64,000 nucleotides of DNA from Liolophura sinensis (lineage: Eukaryota; Mollusca; Polyplacophora; Chitonida; Chitonidae), in assembly GCF_032854445.1 (NCBI RefSeq), contig NC_088302.1, positions 8,739,338 to 8,803,337 of the forward strand. The letters run 5' to 3'. Positions 50,062-60,480 of this stretch are shown piece by piece. The position numbers and the translations under genes were made by a program. The notes below the pieces were generated by a model that saw nothing but the letters and a program-made list of their open reading frames with translations, searched no databases and was not told where the DNA came from. Positions within the stretch are counted from its first letter, which is position 1, and every line of letters starts with the position of its first letter.

Positions 50062-50690
50062 TCGAAACAGACAGTCGTACACCAGTTGTCAACCAACATG
50101 GACGTCCTGGGTCGAAAGGCCAATTCCAAAAACGAAGTTTAAAAGAAACCACCAAAGAATTAGGAAGATATATTAAGTAAGAAATTAGGACTGAATCATG
50201 CAAAGACAAGCAGTCAACAGTTTTCAGTGATGCTTAAAAGATGCAAGGAATGTTCTAGCCGAAAGAATTAATTCGGTATTCAAATCGTGTACCATAATAT
50301 ACCATTATCTAACGGTTGTTCCTATACAACAAATCGTGAATAACCGGCAAAACCCTTAAGAATGTTATACCTGAAGGAACAAGCAATGAGCTGTAATAAT
50401 TCAAGAAATAGGAAGTCGGGAATACATACAAAGCAACCCCCCCCCCCCCCCCCCCCGTCATTTATCTCCGTATTACGTTCTATAAAAGTGATAAATAGAT
50501 GATAATTTCACACGTTTATGTACGAAACAGAGATTCGTACACCAATTGTCAACCATTATGTGTATCTCAAGATCAATTTCCAAAACAACGTTGGGCACAA
50601 AACTCTAAGGAACTAAGGAAGTATATATCAAGTAAACAATTACAGCAGGTTTATGCAAAGAGAACTCGTCTATAATTTTTAATAATGACA
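50062..50690. repeat. Two direct copies of an interspersed repeat, period about 460 bp
   Basis: CGAAACAGACAGTCGTACAC and CAACCAACATGG at 50062 recur as CGAAACAGAGATTCGTACAC and CAACCATTATG at 50523. The following AAATCGTG and GGTTGTT blocks also repeat. A third copy is at 7075-7245. Confidence 0.6.
50437..50456. repeat. Poly-C run of 20
   Basis: An uninterrupted run of 20 C. Its length is likely uncertain in any assembly. Shorter G or C runs occur at 5899, 32596, 36467, 37538 and 37763. Confidence 0.9.
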
Positions 50691-51419
50691 GAAGACGCAA
50701 TTTATGTTCTGGGTGATTGTATAAAATCAGTATCCTAATCGTGTGTCATTCTAGTTCACAGGCTGTTGTTTATGTATCTCAGTTGCGCCGAATGTAACCG
50801 TTCATATATTCAACATGGCGATCTTGTTCAACACCATGCATATTATATACCTTTCCCCACTCTTAAGTGGAATTAAACACAACTGTGAAACAGGGTTCGA
50901 CAGATTCTGGCACTCCAAGCATATTTACTGCTCTAAGAACAAGAAAAGTGTACCCATTGTTAAGGAACTTCAAATGAAGACGCTAGATTGAATATTCTTG
51001 ACACAATAATTCTTGCGGTAATAACTTGTGACTTTTACTGAAATCTTCCAGCTCGAACGTACAGTCCAGTTAACTGAATCTACAGAGCTGCCCTTAAAGT
51101 TGGAATAAACTATTTTTTACTGCTTTTTATGGAATGATTCTTATAGTGTGAGCTATTTATTATATGTCGGGTGTATATCGCCTCATTACTTCACTGATCG
51201 GTCGTTTCTGGACATATTATCATGATCTTAGGTCAAAACTTAACCGTTTACGAGCTGTATCGTCAGCCTGAAATGAAAACGGGCTGTTAGAACAGCAGAA
51301 TTAAGAATTATGTTACAAGTTTACTGAAGACAAAATTTGGATGATTCATGGCAATGAAGTGCTGAATATGAATGTTGAACAATCACTAATGCTAAGTATG
51401 CCCCCACCCCCCTTGTACG

Positions 51420-52300
51420 AATCAGCATAGCCTTAAGACGCAACGTCCCACTCGTCAGTCAGAGCCTGAATTAGCTCCTGTAAAGTTTTAGGAAGATTGT
51501 CCCGGACATTGATGGCTCATCGTTAGGCACCTCAGGTCTGCGCAGTAGCGTTCATAACAGGGGAGCAAGAAGGCTACAATAACTGCCCCATCCTCTCTGT
51601 CTCATGAAATTCTATCACTGTATCGGCTCTATTTGGCCCAACATTGTTGTCCTGCAGTTGAAAATTGCCTGGCGTGTTAAGGTCAGTGGTTTCCCAGAGA
51701 TGGAGACAGTCATCTCAGCTGTTATTACAACGTAATCGCCGAACCCTTTGTCTTCCACCAACATGGTCAAAGATGTAACATTAAGATAGCTCTTGTCCGT
51801 AAAGACATCATGTCGTCAGGATCCGAGCAGTAGTCTTATGTACCCGAGCGCAGTCGAGCAAGTCAAGTTAGGTGTGGACGTATGATTATTCATCTTGCTG
51901 GGTAAATGTGTTGAAGTAATCGCAGATTCACAGTTTGGCGGTAAACTTTGAATCCCTGGGGGCTTCTCCACAAATGGCGAGGATATTTTGCGGTTGCTAC
52001 GGCACACTATAGGCAGTTGGCGATTAACTCGTCTAGTAGTCAATCGTGGTCGACCTGGAGACACGATAACGTTGGTGGATTTTGCAGACCGCACCATGCA
52101 ATATCCCGACAAAATCAACGACATCGGCTTGTTTGTACCCTTTCCGTCGGAGTACTTTGCGGCGTATACGCATTGCGGTCGGACAAGCCAGAGTCCAGAA
52201 ACCTTCTGTGCCAGTTTTTGTTGTAAAAGTAACAGCCAACCCTGAGAAACATGGGCAGGAAAAAAAGCAGGGAAAAAAAGACAGGGAAAAGGGGTGAAAC
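51420..52300 (-). pseudogene. Tc1/mariner-type transposase remnant
   Basis: Reading the minus strand from 52290 downward, pieces in changing frames keep the family order: a helix-turn-helix-like part with HGAVCKIHQRYRVS, then SPGRPRLTTRRVNRQLP (the GRPR linker motif), then DVFTDKSYLNVTS (first catalytic Asp region, FTD(E)S in the family), EDKGFGDYV, then LQDNNVGPNRADTVI (second Asp region, QDNARPH in the family) and finally LPKTLQELIQALTDEWD near the C terminus. Frameshifts and stops break it and the GGGSVMVWGG part is missing, so it is dead. It lies antisense in fibrillin intron 1. Confidence 0.7.
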
Positions 52301-53392
52301 ATTAGACGTCTGGTCTTTCATAGCTCCAACGGAGGGTCTTTGCATGAATTTGTGTCGATTAGGTCGTGGGGACTCATTATGTAATCATTAACCTGCTCTA
52401 ATATGATTACTGAGGCGCTCAAAGAGAAATAAGTTTTATGATTGTGTCTGAACATGTTTAGACCAACTTTATGGGTAACAGTGTATATTATCCTTTACTT
52501 CCGTATGTGTATGTATGTATTTTTTGACGTCCTACTTATTCCGCAGTTTTCCTTAATGACTCAGGTGTGTACAAACCTTCACCTCTGTCGTATAATCGGT
52601 TATTGCAGTCTTTTCTATGAAAGAAAGTCCTTCTATCCTAAATATTGTACAACACTTCTTTCATCACACATATTTATCTGCAACACTACTTTATAATATT
52701 TGTAATTCATGAAAAATCACTGTTAAAATGAATGATCGATAATGACTTGATGCCTTCTTAATACTTCGGTATTATTGTCGCACATATTGGTGAGTCACTG
52801 TTAGGGTGACACCCTCATATTCCATTCATTTATACCCGTCGTAGGTTATTTGTGAAGTTGCAGTTGATACCAATATGTTTTAAACATTGAGCGAATTCCT
52901 TTTGTACCTTTGTATAAATAATGACAGTTTTCTTTTTGTAAGCATAATTCTCATTTTATTGTTTTCTTTGTTCATTGAAATATTTTTAAATTTAAATTTA
53001 TTTTGTAATAATTTTATCTTGTGGCACACGGTGGCTGAAGGCTGCATTTGATGCCCATACAATATTTCGAGGGTGACGATCTACACTGGTGCATCTGTGT
53101 TATTTAACGTTCCTGAATTACGAAAAATTAAAGTCATTTTACGAAATGATTGGGTTTAAGCTATATACGCAAATGAAATGCAAATAGGATATGTCTGTAA
53201 ATGGTCCACATGGAGAGAATGACTTCAAATGATTTTTTTTGGTTGCTATGATGGCAATAATTATCTGACTGTATTCGAAACAGCTAATAATAGTTTATAA
53301 TATTTTAAATTCAAACCTCATGAATAATTTTATTTACAAGCTTCTGGTTATATCTAATTATAAGTGCACGTTATACGTGTTGTGTTTTGCAG

Positions 53393-53475
53393 ACCTCATG
53401 TGTGTGGCCCCCGGGTACATCGTTACTGCTGCCCTGGATGGTCCCCTTCCCCTGGTGGCAACAGGTGTATGCAAC
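53393..53475 (+). CDS. Fibrillin, coding exon 2 (N-terminal unique region)
   Basis: This 83-base exon completes G54 and encodes residues 55-81: [16 protein letters not shown] followed by [11 protein letters not shown]. The C58-G, C66-C67-P-G-W and GGNRC78 pattern is that of the fibrillin unique N-terminal region (human LKGPNVCGSRYNAYCCPGW...GGNQC). The acceptor phase is 2 and the donor GTAAGT at 53476 is phase 1. The exon length equals the 83 bases I recall for the second FBN1 coding exon. The segment mediates N-terminal interactions in fibrillin assembly in vertebrates. The other two frames do not give a family match. Confidence 0.9.
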
Positions 53476-53599
53476 GTAAGTATCTGCTAAACAAAAATCA
53501 AACCGCATACCTCTGTCTTATTGCAATGACAAATTATAATTAAGATAAAAAAAAACAAGGAGGAGGTGGGTGTGCTATGTACATATGGACATTTAATGT

Positions 53600-54178
53600 C
53601 ATAAAGTTAAATTTTAAAGTGTTGAAATGAAACAACATGTTAATTTCTTAAAAGTGTGAGTGTTGTAAATATGGTCATTAATATATTTTTTATTTTTCTT
53701 AAAGAGAAAAAGACATGAAAATAAGTTTTGTACGGGGTGGGTATTTGGGACGACCTTTAGGTATATATACTAGTTGTTGTTGTGTAATAATATTATAAAG
53801 GAGGATGTAACACATGTTTAACAGTATGTGCACTAGAATTTGGTTGTTTAAGCCACAAATATGTTCACCCTGAATTTTGATCACATTTATATTTTTAATA
53901 TATTCGTCAATATTATCATAATTCAGAAGTCATATGTTTGGATACAAACAACAAATTTACATTCAAATAAATTTACTAGACACGCATCACATCCTTGTTT
54001 AGAATAGTATTATGCAGCAGTCATAAATACCAAAAGGCGGTCCCAAATAAACATATTTATATAATACTCCTGAAAAAAAAATCGAAAAAGTATTATAGAC
54101 CATATTTTCAAATATGTTTGACGCTCTTTTATATGATTTTTACGTCATTTGTATGTTTTGTTCTGCTTTAAAATGTTA
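53600..54178. mobile_element. Foldback element, copy 2
   Basis: Inverted pairs include GGTATTTGGGACGACCTTTAGG (53740-53761) against CCAAAAGGCGGTCCCAAATA (about 54031-54050), and outer arm matches around AAATATGGTC. Size and arm blocks correspond to the element at 12320-12902. Confidence 0.6.
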
Positions 54179-54966
54179 CACCGCTTAATGATCGCGTGTA
54201 AGTAAGATTACAACACACTTTTCAAATTTATAAGGCGAAAGGCACTATGAATTAGGTGCGGAATACAAAACCTAAAGTGTTAACTTGATATTAAACAGTG
54301 TTAAATTAGAAGGTTTTCTTAGAATTGTGTAAAGTTTTAAAATTTTAACACTTGCGAAGTGCTAACCTAACGGTATAAATTGTTCCCATTCTGCATCACT
54401 GACAAATGTTGTATTTAACGGTATTAAGTTTGTATATTACATTCCAGTTTTCAGTGTACATCTATCTGTTTATATCCAGTACACATGTTTTCAATGATTT
54501 TGGGCGCATGGGAGCTAAAACTCCCTACAAAGCGGCATTTGGATCCCCATGGGGTGACTTGAAACTGACCCCGTCTTCAAAGCGGATCGCTGCATCTGTG
54601 TACACCGCTTTACAAACACATACTGAATAAATCAAGCACAGCAGAAAACGCCTGTAAAAAGAAGATTAGACTGAAGTATCAGATTGTACAATCACTTAAC
54701 CCCGCTGCGGGCACACGTGAAGGCATGTCGAACTTACGTCTAAGTTAACACCTCAAAAGAAATCGAGCATCTGTACAGCAAATTTGTGTACCATTATGAT
54801 TGGGTGGCAGATTGGAATCTAGCTCCCAAGAAGTGTCCACATATATGTGTCTACATATTTGTAGACAGATTTACATGCAAGGTTTATATCGTATCACGCC
54901 TCAAGCTATATACGACAGTATCATTTCCTTCAGCATCAGCGAGAGAGAGCAACTCCTCCGAGTAGC

Positions 54967-57774
54967 GACATTTCTATACATTGTCCATGAGACATTTCCA
55001 CGACTCCATACAGTGTCAGTTGGGACATTTCCACGACGTTTTACACGTGACTTTTCCACGACCCCATACTTTGTTAGTGGGGACATTTCAACGCCGCCAT
55101 ACATTGTCCACGAGGACATTTCCACGACTATATACAATGTCCACGGGGACATTTCCACGACTCCATACATTATCCACTGTGACATTTCCACGACTCCATA
55201 CATTGTCCACGGGGACATTTCCACGACTCTATACATTGTTCATGGTGACATTTCCACCACTTCATACATTGTCCACGTGGACATTTCCACGACGCCATAC
55301 ATTGTCCATGGGGACATTTCCACGACTCCATAAATTGTCCACGGTGACATTTCCACGACTTCATACGTTGTCCACGGTGACATTTCCACGACTTCATACA
55401 ATGTCCACCGTGACATTTCCACGACTTCATACAATGTCGGGGCCTCCGTGGCTAAGTTGGTTAGCTGACTTCCTCTCCGGCCGTACATGAGAAGGTTTGC
55501 CAGCAACCTGCGGACATTTCCACGACTCCATACATTGTCCACGGTGACATTTCTACGATTCCATACAATGTGCAAGGGAATATTTCCACGACTCCATAAA
55601 CTGTCCACGTGGACATTTCCACGACTCTATACTTTGTTCATGGTTACATTTCCACGACACCATACATTGTCCACGGGGACAATTCCACGACTCCATACAT
55701 TGTCCACATGGATATTTCCACGACGCCATACATTGTTCATGGTGACATTTCCACGACTCCATACATTGTCCACATAGATATTTCCACGACTCCATACATT
55801 GTCCACGAGGACATTTTCACGACTCCATACAGTGTCAGTGGGGACATTTCCACGACTCCATACATTGTCCACGTGGGTATTTCCACGACTCCATACAACG
55901 TCCATGGTGACATTTCCACGACTCCATACATTGTCCATGGTGACATTTCTACGATTCCATACAATGTGCAAGGGAATATTTCCACGACTCCATAAACTGT
56001 CCACGTGGACATTTCCACGACTCTATACTTTGTTCATGGTGACATTTCCACGACACCATACATTGTTCATGATGACATTTCCACGACTCCATACATTGTC
56101 CACATAGATATTTCCACGACTCCATACATTGTCCACGAGGACATTTCCACGACTGTATACATTGTCCACGTGGACACGACTCCATACATTGTCCACGAGG
56201 ACATTTCCACGACTCCATACATTGTCCACGAGGGCATTTCCACGACTCCATACAATGTCCATGGTGACATTTCCACGACTCCATACATTGTCTATGGTGA
56301 CATTTCCACGACTCCTTACATTGTCCACGTGGACATTTCCACGACTCCATACAATGTCCATGGTGACATTTCCACGACTCCTTACATTGTCCATGGCGAC
56401 ATTTCCACGACTCCATACAATGTCCATGGTGACATTTCCACGACTCCATACATTGTCCACGGGGACAATTCCACGACACCATACATTGTTCACGGGGACA
56501 TTTCCACGACGGCATACATTGTCCACGGGGACAATTCCACGACTCCATACATTGTCCACGTGGACACGACTCCATACATTGTCCACGTGGACATTTCCAC
56601 GACTCCATACATTGTCCACGTGGACATTTCCACGACGCCATACATTGTTCATGGCGATATTTCCACGACTCTATACATTGTCCAGATGGACATTTCCACG
56701 ACGCCATACATTGTTCATGGCGATATTTCCATGACTCTATACAATGTCCACATGGACATTTCCACGACCCCATACATTGTCCACGTGGACATTTCCACGA
56801 CTATATACTTTGTCCACGTGGACATTTCCACGACTCCATACAGTGTCAGTGGGGACATTTCCACGACTCCATACATTGTCCACGTGGGCATTTCCACGAC
56901 TCCATACAATGTCCATGGTGACATTTCCACGACTCCATACATTGTCCACGGGGACAATTCCACGACTCCATACATTGTCCACGGGGACATTTCCACGACG
57001 GCATACATTGTCCACGGGGACAATTCCACGACTCCATACATTGTCCACGGGCCATTTCCACGACTCCATACATTGTCCACGAGGACATTTCCACGACTCC
57101 ATACATTGTCCACGTGGACATTTCCACGACGCCATACATTGTTCATGGCGATATTTCCACGACTCTATACATTGTCCAGATGGACATTTCCACGACGCCA
57201 TACATTGTTCATGGCGATATTTCCATGACTCTATACAATGTCCACATGGACATTTCCACGACCCCATACATTGTCCACGTGGACATTTCCACGACTATAT
57301 ACCTTGTCCACGTGGACATTTCCACGACTCCATACAGTGTCAGTGGGGACATTTGCACGACTCCATACATTGTCCACGTGGGCATTTCCACGACTCCATA
57401 CAATGTCCATGGTGACATTTCCACGACTCCATACATTGTCCACGGGGACAATTCCACGACTCCATACATTGTCCACGGGGACATTTCCACGACTCCATAC
57501 ATTGTCCACGGGGACAATTCCACGACTCCATACATTGTCCACGGGGGCATTTCCACGACTCCATACATTGTCCACGTGGACATTTCCACGACTTCATACA
57601 TTGTCCATGGTGACATTTCCACGACGGCATACACTGTCCACGGGGACATTTCCACGACGCCATACATTGTCCATGGTGACATTTCCACGACTCCATACAT
57701 TGTCCAAGATGACATTTCCACGACTCCATACATTGTCCAAGGTGACATTTCCACGACTCCATACATTGTCCACG
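54967..57774. repeat. 33-bp satellite, about 85 copies, palindromic E-box core
   Basis: The unit is CATTGTCCACGTGGACATTT plus CCACGACTCCATA. Many copies contain the perfect 12-base palindrome GTCCACGTGGAC, centred on the E-box CACGTG; others have GTCCATGGTGAC or GTCCACGGGGAC. Because 33 is divisible by three and the unit has no stop in any frame, open frames run through the array on all six frames (the longest is 407 codons). They encode repeats such as DISTTPYIVHG, TFPRLHTLSTW and MYGVVEMSPWT. Some units lose 9 to 12 bases. A near-identical 494-bp block is duplicated (about 56647 and 57141). The array lies inside fibrillin intron 2 and is not regarded as coding. Confidence 0.95.
55437..55513 (+). 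mobile_element. Internally deleted SINE (family A) inside the satellite
   Basis: GGGGCCTCCGTGGCTAAGTT (tRNA-like head) is joined directly to CTTCCTCTCCGGCCGTACAT and CCAGCAACCTGCGGA, skipping the middle seen at 39875-40042. Satellite units resume on both sides. Confidence 0.75.
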
Positions 57775-59769
57775 GTAACTTAACCGTCCATTTCTAACCA
57801 CCGAATTTTACCTCCTGGCGTTGTATATGAAATTGTCTCGTCGAATATCTCAACTGTCCATTTAATCTTCCATGTGAAAGCCACCTTTTTAAATCTACCT
57901 TAATGAATTAAAAAAAGACCCATTTAAGAGTACATCTTTGAATTGTACCACATCTCAACTCTTGGCCCCACTCTACCTGCATTACACATTAAATATTGTA
58001 AGTATTCACAATGTTTCAAACACAAGATATTTCTAACACATTATTTAATTACTAGTAGGCATTTTCTTGCAATTCCAGCACCATTAATGAAATGATATCT
58101 TTAAAAACAACCAATTCTGACAGGGTACATTTCAGGTATGCGCTTTAATGTCTGTATTATTACTATTTGACCCATAATTCTGCAATTTTCATAAAAGTTG
58201 TGTAATATATTAATATATGATGTGTGTCAAATATCAGAGTCTTACTTTGTAAAGGTTTTATATAATTGCGAATTCAAAATGGTTATCGTTCTTTCTGGCC
58301 TATCACATATCACATCCCGCATGGTACATGACGGGGTTATAGGTCGTTTTAATAAGACATTGCTCTCATGACAGGCGAAGAGCCATAGTAGCTACAATCA
58401 AATAGCCTACAATCACTTTGTGCAAGATTGTTTGGAGCGGAAGAAAGAAATCTAACCCCGTCTGCTTTGTGCATTAGTAAAAGACAAAACATGTATCTAT
58501 AATTGAAACACACTATTGACAAATTAAACACTGATGGTTAAACCGAAATTGGGCTCTCGCCCTATAAATATTATAACAAGTTTAGACATGTTATGTCTGT
58601 ACTTCAAATAGACTCAGCCATGAGTGCACTTAGGTTTAGTGGATGAGACACGCATTCGCCGGGTGTATTAGTCTGCTACTACCACACCACGTGAACCTGG
58701 GGTGCTTAAAACACACAAAGTGCCACTTAAGAAAATCTCTGGAAAAAAGCTAAAAAAAACTCAAAGAAATAGGAAAATAGGAACATATTGAATTGTTTTT
58801 CTTTAACAAATGTCACAGGGTAGGGCCGGTCCGGAACTAAAAACTTTGACATACAATACAACCATTGTGTTTGAGTTTCAGCATTCCTATTGGACAGTTA
58901 TAGGGCTTAGTCTCACCACTGATGTCAGAATGTAGGGCGCTGTCATTTTTCTTTTCAACTCGGCCACAAAGTGGTTACCATTCCAGAGATACGTGGCTGA
59001 CATATTGTTAGAAGCAACAATGCAAAGATAGGGCTCAGGAAGTCACAGAAAAGTACCACGGTAGTTTCGCCCTCATGTAGGTCAATTTTATCAGTATATT
59101 AAAGAAATCAAGGTAAATTCAAGAAGTCATCGCAAGTCATCAGTCAGAACTTGATTTAAATAATCCCAGTATGCTGTAACTGCCCAGCGTGTTCCGAAGA
59201 TGAAGATATTTTGGTGATGGTTGCAATGTCGATCGGCAACCATGCAATTCTGTTACATATGTTAGATGACACCTATAACACGCGTGACATGATCGTAATA
59301 GGTCCGAATTTTATGATCGCATTGGCAAGGTAGTTGAAATACACTACATCAGACAGATTGTTGAACCGAATAAGCTGAATAGCTCGTTTAAATTATAATG
59401 CGTTTAATAATTGTTGCATGTTAAGATTTAAATGAGATGCATGCCTCACATCCTCGTTTGTTAACCAAGAATGACGTCTCGGTACAACGGATTCACAATG
59501 CGAGCAGATGTAATAGGACAATGCGCTTTCACACCTGAAGATGTAAAGTCTGTTGTTTCATTCCTTCCGTTGTTATGACATTCTATTGTGACTGATGACG
59601 TATAACTCATTCATCACCAGAGCACGCTTGTCAAATCGGCTTGGATCCGAATCCCTATTGCGCGGAAAAAAGGTTGGTCATATGTTATAATGTATAAATT
59701 CATACAATCATCTGCGGTAAGTATACGTGTGAATGTGAGGGTAGCCATATATGTCTATCTACAGCAAAA

Positions 59770-60377
59770 AATAAACAATGACGGTGGTCGGTAATGTCCC
59801 TGGTGTAACTCTTCGTCCTCGGCGATAGACTATGCCCAGCCGATAATGGCCTTGATGTAACTCTGGTTTCCTCTGTCCTCGGCGATATGCACAGCCAGTG
59901 GGCCTAATGTTCCTGGTATGACTCAGCCATACTACTGGTATGTGCCCAGCCAGTAACGTCCTTGGTGTAACTGGGGTTTTCTTTGTCCTTAGCGATATGC
60001 CCAGTCGGTAATGCCCCTGTGTAGCTCTGGTTTTCTCTGCCCTCCGCGATTTGCCCAGCCAGTAACGTCCTGGTTGTAACTCTGGTTTTCTATGCCCTCC
60101 GCGATTTGCCTAGCTGGTATAATGTCCCCGGTATAGTTCTGGTTTCCATTGTCCTCAGCGATATGCCCAGCCAGTAATGTCCCCGGTGTAACTCTGGTTT
60201 TATTTGTCCTCAGCGATATGCCCAGCCATTAATGGCCTTGGTGTGAGCCCTGGGTTTCTTTGTTCTCAGCGATATACCCAGTCAGTAACGTCCTTGTTGT
60301 AACTCTGGCTTTCTTTGTCCTCAGCGATATGCCCAGCCAGTAATGCTGTGCTATAACTCTGACTTTCTTTGTCCACA
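59770..60377 (+). repeat. 55-56-bp minisatellite built from the exon 3 splice acceptor
   Basis: About ten units. The typical unit reads GTAACTCTGGTTTTCTTTGT, CCTCAG, CGATATGCCCAGCCA and GTAATGTCC. The pyrimidine tract, CAG and following 15 bases match the acceptor and first 15 bases of fibrillin exon 3 (TTTGTCCACAG then CGATATGTCCAGCCG). The in-register junctions fall at about 59992, 60047, 60102, 60158, 60213, 60269, 60324 and finally 60378, the real one. An intact AG is present at 59991, 60157, 60212, 60268 and 60323; other units have GG or CG. Older units before 59940 are degraded. Confidence 0.9.
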
Positions 60378-60378
60378 G

Positions 60379-60480
60379 CGATATGTCCAGCCGGATGTGG
60401 GGACGGGACATGTGTCAGGCCAAACTCCTGTAGATGCAAAGGCGGATTTCTCGCTCCCAGCTGTGGAAACTTGAGCCCGC
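60379..60480 (+). CDS. Fibrillin, coding exon 3 (EGF-like 1)
   Basis: This 102-base exon is phase 1 at both ends (acceptor TTTGTCCACAG, donor GTAAGT at 60481). It completes P82 and encodes residues 83-115: ICPAGCGDGTCVRPNSC, RCKGGFLAPSC and GNLSP. Six cysteines (C84, C88, C93, C99, C101, C110) have EGF spacing, and CGDGxCxRPNxCxC...APSCG is the signature of the first EGF module in fibrillins. FBN1 has a 99-base exon here as I recall. It is a non-calcium-binding EGF type, without the D-x-(D/N)-E start. Its first 15 bases are repeated upstream in the minisatellite. Confidence 0.92.

Larger units (their letters stand above)
44194..53392 (+). other. Fibrillin intron 1
   Basis: This 9.2-kb intron contains family C repeats (45527-47240), family A SINEs (46436-46575, 49862-49990), duplicated interspersed repeats (50062-50690), a C-run (50437-50456) and a Tc1-like transposase remnant (51420-52300). 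Its acceptor, GTGTTTTGCAG, ends at 53392. The 108-codon minus-strand frame at 48588-48914 is very basic and unrecognised. No fibrillin exon is missing, because exon 1 joins exon 2 at the expected residue. Confidence 0.75.
53476..60378 (+). other. Fibrillin intron 2
   Basis: This 6.9-kb phase-1 intron holds a foldback element (53600-54178), the 33-bp satellite (54967-57774) and, at its 3' end, the splice-acceptor minisatellite (59770-60377). From 57780 to 59770 nothing beyond AT-rich sequence is recognised. Confidence 0.8.

Noticed and set aside
54967-57774. CRISPR-like regular repeat
   Set aside because: Repeats are contiguous with no unique spacers, in a eukaryotic intron.
54800-57801. Long open frames (up to 407 codons +, 274 codons -) in the 33-bp array, looking like repeat proteins
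   Set aside because: All six frames are open because the unit is 33 bases without stops. The array sits inside a fibrillin intron, and the frames show no start context or preferred frame.
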